Shown: positions 8,330 through 16,775 of the stretch, piece after piece
Layout: the number at the start of each line of letters is the position of its first letter
Numbering within the stretch: the first letter of the stretch is position 1
NCBI GenBank assembly: GCA_963575655.1
Contig: CAUYTY010000055.1
Coordinates: forward strand, 1-51,875
Origin: Gammaproteobacteria bacterium
GTDB taxonomy: Bacteria; Pseudomonadota; Gammaproteobacteria; CAIRSR01
Reading direction: 5' to 3'
Length of the DNA stretch: 51,875 nt
The notes under the pieces: generated by a model
Seen by the model: only the letters and a program-made list of their open reading frames with translations
The model's database searches: none
What the model was told of the DNA's origin: nothing
Made by a program: the position numbers and the translations under genes

Positions 8330-8392
8330 GATTGGTATCTTCGCTTTAATTGATTAATGGATTGGTTGAACAGCAGATCATTCTCGATAACT

Positions 8393-9265
8393 TTATACCA
8401 ACTTACGCAACTCATATTCCAGAATACCCTGGGCCCCTGCTTCCACTAAGCGCGGCATGAGATTGCGGACGGCATCGCGGTCAATCACCGTTTCTACCGC
8501 CAACCAATTACCGCCATAGAGGTGGCTCACGGTTGGTGAATGGAGGCTTGGGAGCAGAGCCACGATGGCCTCCAAACGGTTATCGGGAATATTCATCTTG
8601 AGTGCCACCTTGTGGCGGGCGACTAAGGCAGCTTGGAGCAACAGGGCAATCTGCTCGATCTTGGCACGCTTCCAGGGATCAGCCAGCGATTCGCGGTTGG
8701 CTATGAGTTGAGTATGGGTATGGAGCAGATCGCAGACGATGCGCAACCCGTGGGCGCGGATCGTGCTGCCGGTCTCGGTGATCTCCACGGCCGCATCGAC
8801 CAGACCTTCTACTACTTTGGCCTCCGTCGCCCCCCAAGAGAATTCGACGGCTGCATTAATTCCGCGTGTTTCCAGATAACGCTTGGTAAATCCCACCAAC
8901 TCCGTGGCCACCTTCTTACCCTGCAGGTCTTCCACGGTCCGCACTGGCGAGTCTTGCGCTACCACCAATACCCAGCGGGCTGGGGCATCTGAGCTTTTGG
9001 AATAGATCAAGTCGCACACCGGCACGACATCGGACTCGGTCTCCATTATCCAATCCAGGCCCGTGAGCCCCACATCCAGGGTGCCTCGTGCGACGTAGGG
9101 TCCCATCTCCTGAGAACGAACTAGCGAGCAAGAAAGCTCCGGGTCATTCACCGCCGGGAAATAGTTACGCGAACGCGGGCTGATGGTCCAACCCGCCTGA
9201 GCGAACAGCGATAACGTAGCCTCCTCCAGGCTGCCCTTAGGGATGCCAAGTTTGAGTTTGGACAT
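8393..9265 (-). CDS. hisG: ATP phosphoribosyltransferase, long form
   Basis: HisG joins ATP and PRPP in the first step of histidine synthesis. At 290 residues it is the long, self-sufficient form: a catalytic domain (start LKLGIPKGSLEEATLSLF, Tyr/Leu-rich core with GLTGLDWIMETESD, and ETGSTIRAHGLR for PRPP binding), followed by a C-terminal ACT-like HisG_C domain (from about 215) that mediates histidine feedback inhibition. It therefore does not need HisZ. The start ATG 9265 matches the family N-terminus. The rest of the his operon is not nearby; rpiA lies immediately upstream (gap of 13 bp to its stop at 9279), so the two may be co-transcribed. Both use or supply phosphoribose compounds. Confidence 0.95.
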   Translation of the reverse strand: MSKLKLGIPKGSLEEATLSLFAQAGWTISPRSRNYFPAVNDPELSCSLVRSQEMGPYVARGTLDVGLTGLDWIMETESDVVPVCDLIYSKSSDAPARWVLVVAQDSPVRTVEDLQGKKVATELVGFTKRYLETRGINAAVEFSWGATEAKVVEGLVDAAVEITETGSTIRAHGLRIVCDLLHTHTQLIANRESLADPWKRAKIEQIALLLQAALVARHKVALKMNIPDNRLEAIVALLPSLHSPTVSHLYGGNWLAVETVIDRDAVRNLMPRLVEAGAQGILEYELRKLV

Positions 9266-9278
9266 AGAATTTTTCCTC

Positions 9279-9935
9279 TTAAGTCAACGTTCGTATCCCA
9301 TCCTTACCCCCAAGAATGAGTACATCTGCAGGGCGACGGGCAAAAAGGCCATTGGTAACTACACCGGTGATTTGATTGAGTTCAGTCTCCAGCTTGGTTG
9401 GCTCCAAGATAGAAAGACCGTAGACATCCAAAATCACGTTACCGTTGTCGGTGGTAAAACCTACTCGATAGACGGGTTCACCACCCATCTTGACGATCTG
9501 ACGCGCCACGTAGGAACGGGCCATCGGAATTACTTCAATCGGCAAGGGAAACTTGCCAAGTACATCCACCAACTTGGATTCATCGGCGATACACACGAAC
9601 TTTTCGGCCACGGCAGCAACGATCTTCTCTCGGGTTAAGGCCCCACCGCCCCCCTTGATGAGGTGTAGGTGGCGAGTAGCCTCGTCGGCCCCATCCACAT
9701 AGACTGACATGCGGTTCACCATATTCAGGTCCAGAACCTCAATGTCGTGCCGCTTCAAGCGCTCCGCAGTGGCCACAGAAGAGGCCACCGCCCCGTCAAT
9801 CCGATACTTGATCTCAGCCAAACAGTCGACGAAGTGATTGGCAGTGGAGCCAGTGCCTATCCCGACGATACCGCCTTTGTCAACGTAGTCGAGTGCCGCT
9901 CGTGCGGCCGCTTTCTTCATGTCGTCCTGCGTCAT
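9279..9935 (-). CDS. rpiA: Ribose-5-phosphate isomerase A
   Basis: RpiA interconverts ribose-5-phosphate and ribulose-5-phosphate in the pentose phosphate pathway. The sequence shows [18 protein letters not shown] (phosphate loop), VYVDGADEA (active-site Asp residues), [14 protein letters not shown] (catalytic Glu/Lys region) and [10 protein letters not shown] chose ATG 9935 ([10 protein letters not shown]...), which matches the E. coli start MTQDELKKAV; a GTG three codons upstream (9944) is possible. The product has 218 residues, the normal length. It is divergent from ilvA, an arrangement common in gammaproteobacteria, with a family A MITE in the shared promoter region. Confidence 0.95.
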   Translation of the reverse strand: MTQDDMKKAAARAALDYVDKGGIVGIGTGSTANHFVDCLAEIKYRIDGAVASSVATAERLKRHDIEVLDLNMVNRMSVYVDGADEATRHLHLIKGGGGALTREKIVAAVAEKFVCIADESKLVDVLGKFPLPIEVIPMARSYVARQIVKMGGEPVYRVGFTTDNGNVILDVYGLSILEPTKLETELNQITGVVTNGLFARRPADVLILGGKDGIRTLT

Positions 9936-10092
9936 ACCACGCACCTATGTGTTTATTAGATGGTCGCGGATGATACAGTGTGCCGCGAAATTCGCAACCG
10001 GCTGCGGATCCTTGTTGTTAATAATTGTTTAGTTTTAATAAGCAACAATTTTGATTATTTAGAGGCTACTTACTGATGGCTCAGATTGATAA

Positions 10093-10192
10093 TAGACCTT
10101 GTTGGGAAACTCCCGAGAGTTAATTGTTATTCCGGTATTCCCTGCGGAATAACAAGACGATAATTAACGTTCGAGGTTTCCGATAATGTCTA
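10093..10192. mobile_element. Family A MITE, copy 2
   Basis: 100 bp. The left end TAGACCTTGTTGGGAAACTC and right end GAGGTTTCCGATAATGTCTA are imperfect inverted repeats starting and ending in TA. The core is itself an inverted repeat (GTTAATTGTTATTCCG against CGGAATAAC...ATAATTAAC). It occupies the rpiA-ilvA divergent promoter region, 106 bp before the chosen ilvA start, so it could affect either promoter. Confidence 0.75.
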
Positions 10193-10297
10193 AACCATTC
10201 CCGGAAAAAATCTAGGCGTAGGTATTTGTTCGATAGGTTCTGGAGGGATGAGGTGGGGACTAAACGATTACACAAGACTCTGCTACCGTGTCGCCCC

Positions 10298-11812
10298 ATG
10301 ATCGATACCTACGTCAAACACATCCTCCTCGCTCGTGTCTACGACGTGGCCCGCGAGACCCCCCTCGACCCTGCGCCACGCCTCTCGGCACGCCTTGCCA
10401 ATCATGTTTTGCTCAAACGTGAGGACCTCCAAAGCGTCTTCTCATTCAAACTACGCGGGGCCTATAACCGCATTTATCACATGCCATCTGAGGATCGGGT
10501 ACGGGGGGTTATCACTGCCTCAGCCGGTAACCATGCGCAAGGGGTGGCCCTGGCCGGTCAGCGTCTAGGGGTTCGCACCCTCATCGTTATGCCCAAAACC
10601 ACGCCCGACATCAAAGTTCGTGCGGTGCGCAACCTGGGGGGCGAGATTGTGCTGCACGGCAACACCTATGACGATGCCTATACCCACGCCCGCGAACTAG
10701 CTGCGGTCGAGGGAATGACCTTCATCCACCCCTATGATGACCCGCTGGTCATTGCCGGTCAGGGTACCGTGGCCATGGAGGTGCTTCGTCAGCACCCTGA
10801 CTCGCTCCACGCCATCTTCGTCCCGGTCGGGGGCGGTGGGCTTATTGCTGGGATTGCTGCCTACGTCAAAGCCCTGCGCCCCGAGATCAAAGTCATTGGG
10901 GTAGAGCCTGAGGATGCCGCTTGTTTGCACGCCGCCCTCGCCGCCGGGCAACGGGTGGACCTGGGGCAAGTGGGTATATTTGCCGACGGGGTTGCAGTAC
11001 GTCAGATCGGAGAAGAACCCTTTCGCATTGCGCGTGAGTTTGTTGACGAGGTGGTACTGGTAACTACGGATGAGATCTGTGCCGCCATCAAGGATATTTT
11101 CGACGATACCCGCTCCATCGCCGAACCCGCCGGAGCCTTGGGGATCGCTGGACTCAAGCGTTACGTCGCGAACAGTGGCATCACCGGACAGGCCCTGGTG
11201 GCCATCGACTCGGGGGCCAACACCAACTTCGACCGCCTGCGCCACATCGCCGAACGTGCCGAGTTGGGAGAGCACCGCGAGGCGTTGTTCGCCGTTATCA
11301 TCCCCGAACGTCCTGGGAGTTTTCGTACTTTCTGCGAGTCTATTGGTTCGCGCGGCATCACCGAGTTCAATTACCGCTACGCTGATTCGGTGCGGGCGGT
11401 GGTCTTCGTGGGCGTACAGTTGCGCCACGGCAACGAGGAACGTATCCAACTTAACGCCCGTTTGCGTGATGCCGGCTATGCCGTTACCGACCTGACCGAC
11501 AACGAAATGGCCAAGCTTCATGTGCGTTATCTGGTGGGCGGACACGGTAGCGGGGTAACCGACGAAGTCCTCTATCGCTTTGAATTTCCAGAACGTCCTG
11601 GCGCCCTGTTGCGCTTTCTCAGCTATCTGGGGGGGCGCTGGAACATTAGCCTATTCCATTACCGCAACCACGGTGCCGCCTACGGGCGAGTGCTCATGGG
11701 CTGCCAGGTCCCACCCGCTGAACGCGAGGAATTTGGCCGATTTCTGAAGGATATCGGCTACGCGTATGTGGATGAAACCAACAACCCCGCTTATCGATTA
11801 TTCCTAAATTAA
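10298..11812 (+). CDS. ilvA: Threonine ammonia-lyase, biosynthetic
   Basis: IlvA deaminates threonine to 2-oxobutanoate, the first committed step to isoleucine. The 504-residue product has an N-terminal PLP domain (SFKLRGAYNRI with the Schiff-base Lys, SAGNHAQGVA, the glycine loop VPVGGGGLIAG) and two C-terminal ACT-like regulatory repeats, beginning FAVIIPERPGSF and YRFEFPERPGAL. The tandem ACT-like pair is the mark of the isoleucine-inhibited biosynthetic enzyme. I chose ATG 10298 (MIDTYVKHILLARVYDVA), which fits the family; the open frame extends 24 codons further up without homology. It is followed after 18 bp by the YecA-like gene, so the two may share a transcript. Confidence 0.95.
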   Translation: MIDTYVKHILLARVYDVARETPLDPAPRLSARLANHVLLKREDLQSVFSFKLRGAYNRIYHMPSEDRVRGVITASAGNHAQGVALAGQRLGVRTLIVMPKTTPDIKVRAVRNLGGEIVLHGNTYDDAYTHARELAAVEGMTFIHPYDDPLVIAGQGTVAMEVLRQHPDSLHAIFVPVGGGGLIAGIAAYVKALRPEIKVIGVEPEDAACLHAALAAGQRVDLGQVGIFADGVAVRQIGEEPFRIAREFVDEVVLVTTDEICAAIKDIFDDTRSIAEPAGALGIAGLKRYVANSGITGQALVAIDSGANTNFDRLRHIAERAELGEHREALFAVIIPERPGSFRTFCESIGSRGITEFNYRYADSVRAVVFVGVQLRHGNEERIQLNARLRDAGYAVTDLTDNEMAKLHVRYLVGGHGSGVTDEVLYRFEFPERPGALLRFLSYLGGRWNISLFHYRNHGAAYGRVLMGCQVPPAEREEFGRFLKDIGYAYVDETNNPAYRLFLN

Positions 11813-11830
11813 TGGCGGAGAGAAAAAACC

Positions 11831-13192
11831 ATGATGACCCCCTTCGATGCCTTTCGACGCGTACTCGCCGAATTACATATCCATCCTATCGAGCGCAGCC
11901 CGGTAATGTTGCACGGCTATCTGACTGGTTGGGCATTAGCACCGACCAACGGTGACACCGATTATCCCTTTCTACAAAATCTGCTGGGTCTACCCGATGA
12001 TGCAGAATTCGCGCTATTACCCACGACTTTGGAAAGGGTGGTAGTAGAATGTCTGGAAACTTTCCATGATGCACTCCGTAAGGGAAAATTTTCACCAGAG
12101 TTATATTCCTCTACCGGTGGTCGCTGCCAAACTGAGGTGTGGTGCCAGGGATTCGCGGAAGCGGTAGCAGTAGCCGAAGATGCCTGGGAGATTCTCACGC
12201 TCGAAAATACGGCCCTGACTCAACAACTCGTTACCCTTCAATTGTTGTCCGATTCCGACCTTTACGCGCAACTCATGAAGCGTTCGAAATCCACGCACAC
12301 GGATTTTGTTCGAGAAATGACTGAAGTTCTTCCTGCATTAATTGACGTTATTGCTGGCCACGTCTATACCGGTGGTAGTGACGCCCATGAGGTGAAACTC
12401 CCTCAATTCGACCCCGAGGAATTGGCCGCCTTGGATGAACCCGACCTTATGGAGATTCTCGTTACCCTGGAGGATCGTGTTCCCCGCGTAGTCATTGATA
12501 CCTGCGTGGCCCGTGGTGCAGAGTTTCTTCCCTGGCTACGCACCCATTTGGAGGGGGAGCGCCATTGGTCCACTGAACAGGCAACTCCTGCCGAATTTTG
12601 GGGACTGCTCCACAGTGTCATGATCCTGGGCCTAATGGACAGCCCTCAAGCCGCAGAATTGCTTTTAGAAGTTTTTGCACGCATGACCCGACAACCCGAG
12701 CATGACCTGTGGGCATGGCTCGGAAATCACTGGGCTGCGCTCTTTCACAATAAGAGGGTGGGTGTCGAACCTTTCGTCTCAATTGCCTGGGGAAAACATA
12801 TTGCCGCATTAGCCCGGGGAGAGGCAATGGCGTGTATGGTCGCTGCGGTGGCTGTCGGACCATCTCAACAATTGGAGAAGTTGCTAGACCAATTGGCTAC
12901 GATAGCTGCGGACCCCATGGAGGAAAATATTCTGCGCGTGCGGGTAGCGGATCTCCTCCTTTTCTTTCCTCGGGAACGTTATCGAGACTTGCTCTTGGCA
13001 CTGGCCCGCCTTCAAATGGAAGACTCGGCATTGGTCTATGTCGCATTCGATGAAGACGATGTGGCTACAGTATTCCAGGAGGGTGATACCCCGTTTTGGG
13101 ATAGCGATCCGTGGTCTTTCTACGACCCTGATGAAATCACTATCCGCCAGCTTTCCAACAATGACGCAGCCAACGAAGGGGATGCCTGGTAA
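11831..13192 (+). CDS. YecA/UPF0149-type domain fused to a DUF1186-like helical domain
   Basis: A 453-residue, acidic, soluble protein. The N-terminal part (about 15-180) has the UPF0149 (YecA/YgfB) pattern: MLHGYLTGWALAP near 26, LPTTLERVVVECLETFHDAL, and the WCQGFAEAV motif near 103. From about 190 it continues as helical repeats (ALDEPDLMEILVTLEDRVPR, then WGLLHSVMILGLMDSPQAAE and LRVRVADLLLFFPRERYRD) resembling DUF1186 or HEAT-like domains. There is no signal peptide or membrane helix, so it is cytoplasmic. The function is unknown; YgfB/YecA proteins are linked to regulation. A GGAGAG ribosome site precedes ATG 11831. It lies 18 bp after ilvA. The fusion assignment is inference from motifs. 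Confidence 0.6.
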   Translation: MMTPFDAFRRVLAELHIHPIERSPVMLHGYLTGWALAPTNGDTDYPFLQNLLGLPDDAEFALLPTTLERVVVECLETFHDALRKGKFSPELYSSTGGRCQTEVWCQGFAEAVAVAEDAWEILTLENTALTQQLVTLQLLSDSDLYAQLMKRSKSTHTDFVREMTEVLPALIDVIAGHVYTGGSDAHEVKLPQFDPEELAALDEPDLMEILVTLEDRVPRVVIDTCVARGAEFLPWLRTHLEGERHWSTEQATPAEFWGLLHSVMILGLMDSPQAAELLLEVFARMTRQPEHDLWAWLGNHWAALFHNKRVGVEPFVSIAWGKHIAALARGEAMACMVAAVAVGPSQQLEKLLDQLATIAADPMEENILRVRVADLLLFFPRERYRDLLLALARLQMEDSALVYVAFDEDDVATVFQEGDTPFWDSDPWSFYDPDEITIRQLSNNDAANEGDAW

Positions 13193-13304
13193 AAGCGGTG
13201 AATGAAGTCCATACCCGGATTACGGCCATGAACAAGATGGTCTATCTGGGTATGCCTGTTTCTGTACGAGTAGAGGGAATTCCACCTGTGCGTAGTGCAG
13301 AGAT

Positions 13305-13471
13305 TAGACATTATCGGAAACCTCACCCCCCAACCCCCTCTCCTTAACAGGAGGGGGGAGAATTATTCCGTTGTTATGCTTAACTCCTGGACGGAACAGG
13401 CAAAAAATCTCCCCCTCTCCTGTTAAGGAGAGGGGGGCGGGGGTGAGGTTTTGGGTTTCCGATAATGTCTA
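13305..13471. mobile_element. Family A MITE, copy 3
   Basis: 167 bp with ends TAGACATTATCGGAAACC and GGTTTCCGATAATGTCTA, flanked by TA. The core is a long hairpin: CCTCACCCCCCAACCCCCTC and its near complement GAGGGGGGCGGGGGTGAGG enclose CTCCTTAACAGGAG-like repeats. The core differs from copies 1 and 2, so ends are conserved while cores are not. Confidence 0.8.
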
Positions 13472-13490
13472 TTATCCATGCACTAACAAC

Positions 13491-13513
13491 CCGCATAGGT
13501 GATAACTTGAGTT
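13491..13513. repeat. Solitary right end of family B
   Basis: CGCATAGGTGATAACTTGAGTTA matches the right terminal repeat of family B (TAGGTAGCAACTTGGGTTA) with a few changes. No left end is found upstream, so it is a truncated copy. It lies next to family A copy 3, just before the chemotaxis gene. Confidence 0.55.
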
Positions 13514-13592
13514 ACCTATGGCGCGAAATACCAGAAACGTTATAGCTCTACGAGGGCTATTCACTTACTCTGCAATCGATAGAGATCTTTTA

Positions 13593-15179
13593 ATGAAAAA
13601 GTCATCGACTCACTCTCAGGAAAAAACGCGGTTAGTCAAAACTGCCCAATTGGGATTTTTCGACAGCATTGGAACCAAACTTAATGCGTTGTTTCTCGCT
13701 ATTGTAACGTTGGTTCTTGGTGTTACTGGCGCGATTAATTTCTTTGTGACTCAATCCGCATTAATGGACAGAATTGAAAATACGAACATCCAACTTCAGG
13801 CCCGTTTGCAGGTAAGTATATCAAAAGCACTCTGGGATCTACAAACCGATAGTGTGACCGGGCTCCTTCAGGCCGAAATGGCCGATCCCGATCTGCTAGT
13901 AATTGCAGTAACCGCTCAAGATCAACTTGTGGCAGGTTATCGCCGAACCACCAATGGAACCTTAGAGGCACTCCAGGATGTTCGCTTGATTAGTGAAACA
14001 TCCCATGGCTTCGACTTAGTCTATCAGGCAGAGGGGAAGGAACATCTGGTGGGAAAGGTTGTCTTCGTACGTTCCGAGGAGCATGTGCTTCAAGAATCGC
14101 GGGTAGTTTTGTGGCAAACGCTACTTGAAATCGTAATTGCCGATCTCATCTTGATCGTCGGACTTTCACTAGGGCTGCGCCTATTGGTGTTGCGTCCCAT
14201 TGATCAGGCTCAAAAGGCCCTTAATCAGATCGCCGAGGGTGATGCCGATCTGACCTTCCGACTCGACGACCGACGTCACGATGAATTGGGGGCGATGGCC
14301 GTAGGCTTTAATACCTTTACCGCCGGTCTGCAAGATATTATTGCCCAGGTTCAGGATAGTGCTGTTGAATTGTCCGCTACTGCACGCCAAACCAGCTTGG
14401 CTGCGGAACAGATCCATCACGCCCATCAGCAAGAGAAATCGGAGGCAATTAAGGTTTCCAACGCGGTGGTAGAGCTAGCCACCCAGATCGAGATCATTGC
14501 CGACCATGCCCAATCTGCCGTTGATACCGCTCAAGCCACCGACCAGCAAGCCCGTTTTGGTCAATCCGTAGTGAATGACGGTATTGGTGTTATGAATAAC
14601 TTACAGAGCGAGATCGAACAAAGCGCTCAAGTCGTTCAATCGTTGGCTATGGATGCCGAACAGATTGGGCGGATGGTCGTGGTAATTCAGGAAATCACCC
14701 AACAGACTAATCTGCTGGCCTTGAATGCGGCTATCGAGGCCGCTCGGGCGGGTGAGCATGGCCGAGGATTTGCGGTGGTGGCGGACGAAGTGCGAAAACT
14801 AGCTACCAGTACCCAAACCTCCACGGAGGATATCCAGACGATGGTCCAACGTCTGCAAACCAGTGTTCGTCAGGTGGTTGTGGCCATGAAAAAGAGTCAG
14901 GCTCGAGTCGAATCGGCAGCAGTTAGTGCTGACCACGCCGGGACTTGTATGAATGAGGTGAGTGCATCCATCCAGCGTATTGCCACCATCAACCGTGACA
15001 TCTCTCAGGCGTCCAATACCCAAAATACGGCGGTGACGGGAATTCGTGTCAGTGTTCAAACGCTTGACCAGTTGATAGCCAATACGGAGGCAGGGGCATC
15101 GCAGAGTCTCCATGCGAGTCAACAACTGGCCAATCTGGCCAATGCAATGAAATCGCTCGTGGAACGTTTCAAAGTGTAG
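13593..15179 (+). CDS. Methyl-accepting chemotaxis protein
   Basis: A transmembrane chemoreceptor that signals through CheW/CheA. From ATG 13593 ([13 protein letters not shown]) it has 528 residues: membrane helix 1 at about 31-50 ([20 protein letters not shown]), a periplasmic sensor of about 110 residues, helix 2 at about 168-186 ([17 protein letters not shown]), a HAMP domain ([20 protein letters not shown]) and a long coiled-coil domain with the highly conserved tip [20 protein letters not shown] and [18 protein letters not shown]. The frame is open 25 codons further up to ATG 13518, but that start lies against a repeat end, so I prefer 13593. The ligand is unknown. No che genes are nearby, so it is an orphan receptor. 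Confidence 0.92.
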   Translation: MKKSSTHSQEKTRLVKTAQLGFFDSIGTKLNALFLAIVTLVLGVTGAINFFVTQSALMDRIENTNIQLQARLQVSISKALWDLQTDSVTGLLQAEMADPDLLVIAVTAQDQLVAGYRRTTNGTLEALQDVRLISETSHGFDLVYQAEGKEHLVGKVVFVRSEEHVLQESRVVLWQTLLEIVIADLILIVGLSLGLRLLVLRPIDQAQKALNQIAEGDADLTFRLDDRRHDELGAMAVGFNTFTAGLQDIIAQVQDSAVELSATARQTSLAAEQIHHAHQQEKSEAIKVSNAVVELATQIEIIADHAQSAVDTAQATDQQARFGQSVVNDGIGVMNNLQSEIEQSAQVVQSLAMDAEQIGRMVVVIQEITQQTNLLALNAAIEAARAGEHGRGFAVVADEVRKLATSTQTSTEDIQTMVQRLQTSVRQVVVAMKKSQARVESAAVSADHAGTCMNEVSASIQRIATINRDISQASNTQNTAVTGIRVSVQTLDQLIANTEAGASQSLHASQQLANLANAMKSLVERFKV

Positions 15180-15241
15180 GCCACTACCCTAACCGGGAGT
15201 ACCGGAGTGACGGTTAACTCCCGGGAGGTTTTCGAATATGC

Positions 15242-16444
15242 CTACTCTTCACAGCCCAGCAACCCAGCGGGGTCCTGTCCCGGTAGGGTAGGGTCAATCA
15301 CTGCCTGTATTTTTCTTATGGTCGATTCGTTTTCTTGTTTCGCCAGGTCAACCTCGAAAGGACGCATCAAAGGCATAAAGGTCTTGTTGTAGAAAATTTT
15401 AACCCTTGGGGCTAACGGTGCGCGCCAGTTCACCACCGTTACGACACCACGTTCCCCGGTATTCAACAATACCGCGCTCGATGGGGGATAGACACCGATC
15501 AGGCTAATGAGCAATTGAACCAACGATGGTTCATGGGATGACTGCAATGCCTTTTTGTAAATTTCCTGGAGGGCACGGGCGGGAATTATTGGCGACTTGT
15601 CGTAATAGCCATTAGCCAAACTATCAAAGTTGTCAGCCAAGGATAAGATACGGCTCATCGGGTGAATTTGTTCTCCGCCTAATCCCGCTGGATAACCATC
15701 GCCATTATAACGTTCATGATGTTGTGCGATTGCCTGGTGAATCTCTGGGTCAAAATCTCCCTTTTCGATTAGTTGAAGGCTGTAATCGACGTGCTTTTTG
15801 GTAAAAGAGAATTCGTCATTAGTATATGCGGTGTGAAAAGTAAAAAATTGCCCGGGAATCTTAAGCCAGCCAATATCCATCAGTAACGCGGCCAAACCTA
15901 TCTGTTTTTGTTCCTCTTGCGAATAACCCAACTTCTGCGCAAGCAACAACGATATGCTCATGACGTTGAATGCGTGGGTATAGAGCTTACTTGATTGACG
16001 CTTAGAAAGGAAAATATTTATCAGCGCTTGACTATTGCGGGATAATGAATCAATCGTTTGATTAACAAAAGATGACACTATCTCGATCTTTGGTGTCCCG
16101 CCTTCCTGTACCGCTGCAAACAAAGATTGCATTGCTTTTTTGGCGGATTCCTTGATATGTTTGGCGGTTTCCAGTTCATTATGCAACGAGGTTGGTTTAA
16201 GCGTCTTCTCGGCAGGCGGTATTACTTTATTATCCGCTGGTTGATTCGGCTTGCTGGGTTGTTTACCCTTTTCGATATCAATGGTAACAAGTTTAGCACC
16301 ACAATTTTTCAGGGCTACAATTTGTAACTCATTATCGATTAGCATCGAATGTTTAAAAAATGGTGTTTTCAGCCACGACACGTCCAATGCCGTAACAAAC
16401 ATACCAATTTCTAGTTGCTCAATAGCTATTTCTTTCTTTGACAT
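15242..16444 (-). CDS. HD-GYP domain protein with N-terminal DUF3391, altered HD motif
   Basis: A 400-residue cytoplasmic protein of the cyclic-di-GMP phosphodiesterase class. The N-terminal DUF3391 region (IEQLEIGMFVTALDVSWLKT) is followed by a Pro/Lys-rich linker (about 75-105) and an HD-GYP domain from about 135. The GYP signature is present (AQHHERYNGDGYPAGLGGEQ), as are the downstream SRILSLADNFDSL Asp and a conserved His in YTHAFNV. The central HD pair, however, reads LLMDIGWLKIP: the metal-binding His is Met. Activity may be reduced or lost, leaving a sensor or scaffold. The start ATG 16444 (MSKKEIAIEQ) fits the family better than upstream options. A perfect 8-bp tandem repeat lies about 80 bp upstream. 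Confidence 0.88.
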   Translation of the reverse strand: MSKKEIAIEQLEIGMFVTALDVSWLKTPFFKHSMLIDNELQIVALKNCGAKLVTIDIEKGKQPSKPNQPADNKVIPPAEKTLKPTSLHNELETAKHIKESAKKAMQSLFAAVQEGGTPKIEIVSSFVNQTIDSLSRNSQALINIFLSKRQSSKLYTHAFNVMSISLLLAQKLGYSQEEQKQIGLAALLMDIGWLKIPGQFFTFHTAYTNDEFSFTKKHVDYSLQLIEKGDFDPEIHQAIAQHHERYNGDGYPAGLGGEQIHPMSRILSLADNFDSLANGYYDKSPIIPARALQEIYKKALQSSHEPSLVQLLISLIGVYPPSSAVLLNTGERGVVTVVNWRAPLAPRVKIFYNKTFMPLMRPFEVDLAKQENESTIRKIQAVIDPTLPGQDPAGLLGCEE

Positions 16445-16526
16445 GAATTTCTTGAACAGTTGGTGGTAAATCGTGTGGAATGTGTTTTTCGGATGAAACC
16501 GGCACAAGCCCCCCCTTAACCGTCGA

Positions 16527-16574
16527 AGAAGGAGAGAAGGAGAGAAGGAGAGAAGGAGAGAAGGAGAGAAGGAG
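16527..16574. repeat. 8-bp tandem repeat, six perfect copies
   Basis: The unit AGAAGGAG is repeated six times without a mismatch over 48 bp. It lies 83-130 bp upstream of the HD-GYP start codon on its template side (the gene reads leftward). Read from the gene's strand the unit is CTCCTTCT. The unit length is not a multiple of three, but the array lies outside any assigned gene, so variation in copy number would affect spacing rather than frame. Confidence 0.95.
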
Positions 16575-16680
16575 ATGGTGGATTATCTATAGAAGCTACG
16601 CGAAAAACAACCTGTCGCAAAATGCGGTATGGCTGTATCTTGCGGCGACATATGGGCAGCGTCGCCGCAAGTTTCTTAAT

Positions 16681-16772
16681 TAACCAAAGTTGCCACCTAT
16701 GCGGCGAGAAACGAAAACCCCTCTCTCGGAGGGAGAGGGGGAGAAAGGCGCGCTAGGTAGCGACTTGGGTTA
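16681..16772. mobile_element. Family B MITE, copy 2
   Basis: 92 bp; left end TAACCAAAGTTGCCACCTAT, right end TAGGTAGCGACTTGGGTTA. The core is very close to copy 1: GCGGCGAGAAACGAAAA, then a CCTCTC...GAGAGG hairpin and GGCGCGC. It ends three bases from the stop codon of the PotD-like gene. Confidence 0.85.
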
Positions 16773-16775
16773 AAT

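Noticed and set aside
10697-11545. Long open frame (282 codons) on the minus strand inside ilvA
   Set aside because: It is antisense to a complete, fully conserved IlvA and shows no domain pattern; high-GC coding DNA often leaves such frames open.
16527-16574. CRISPR-like array
   Set aside because: The units are 8 bp in direct tandem without spacers; no repeat-spacer pattern or cas gene is present anywhere in the window.
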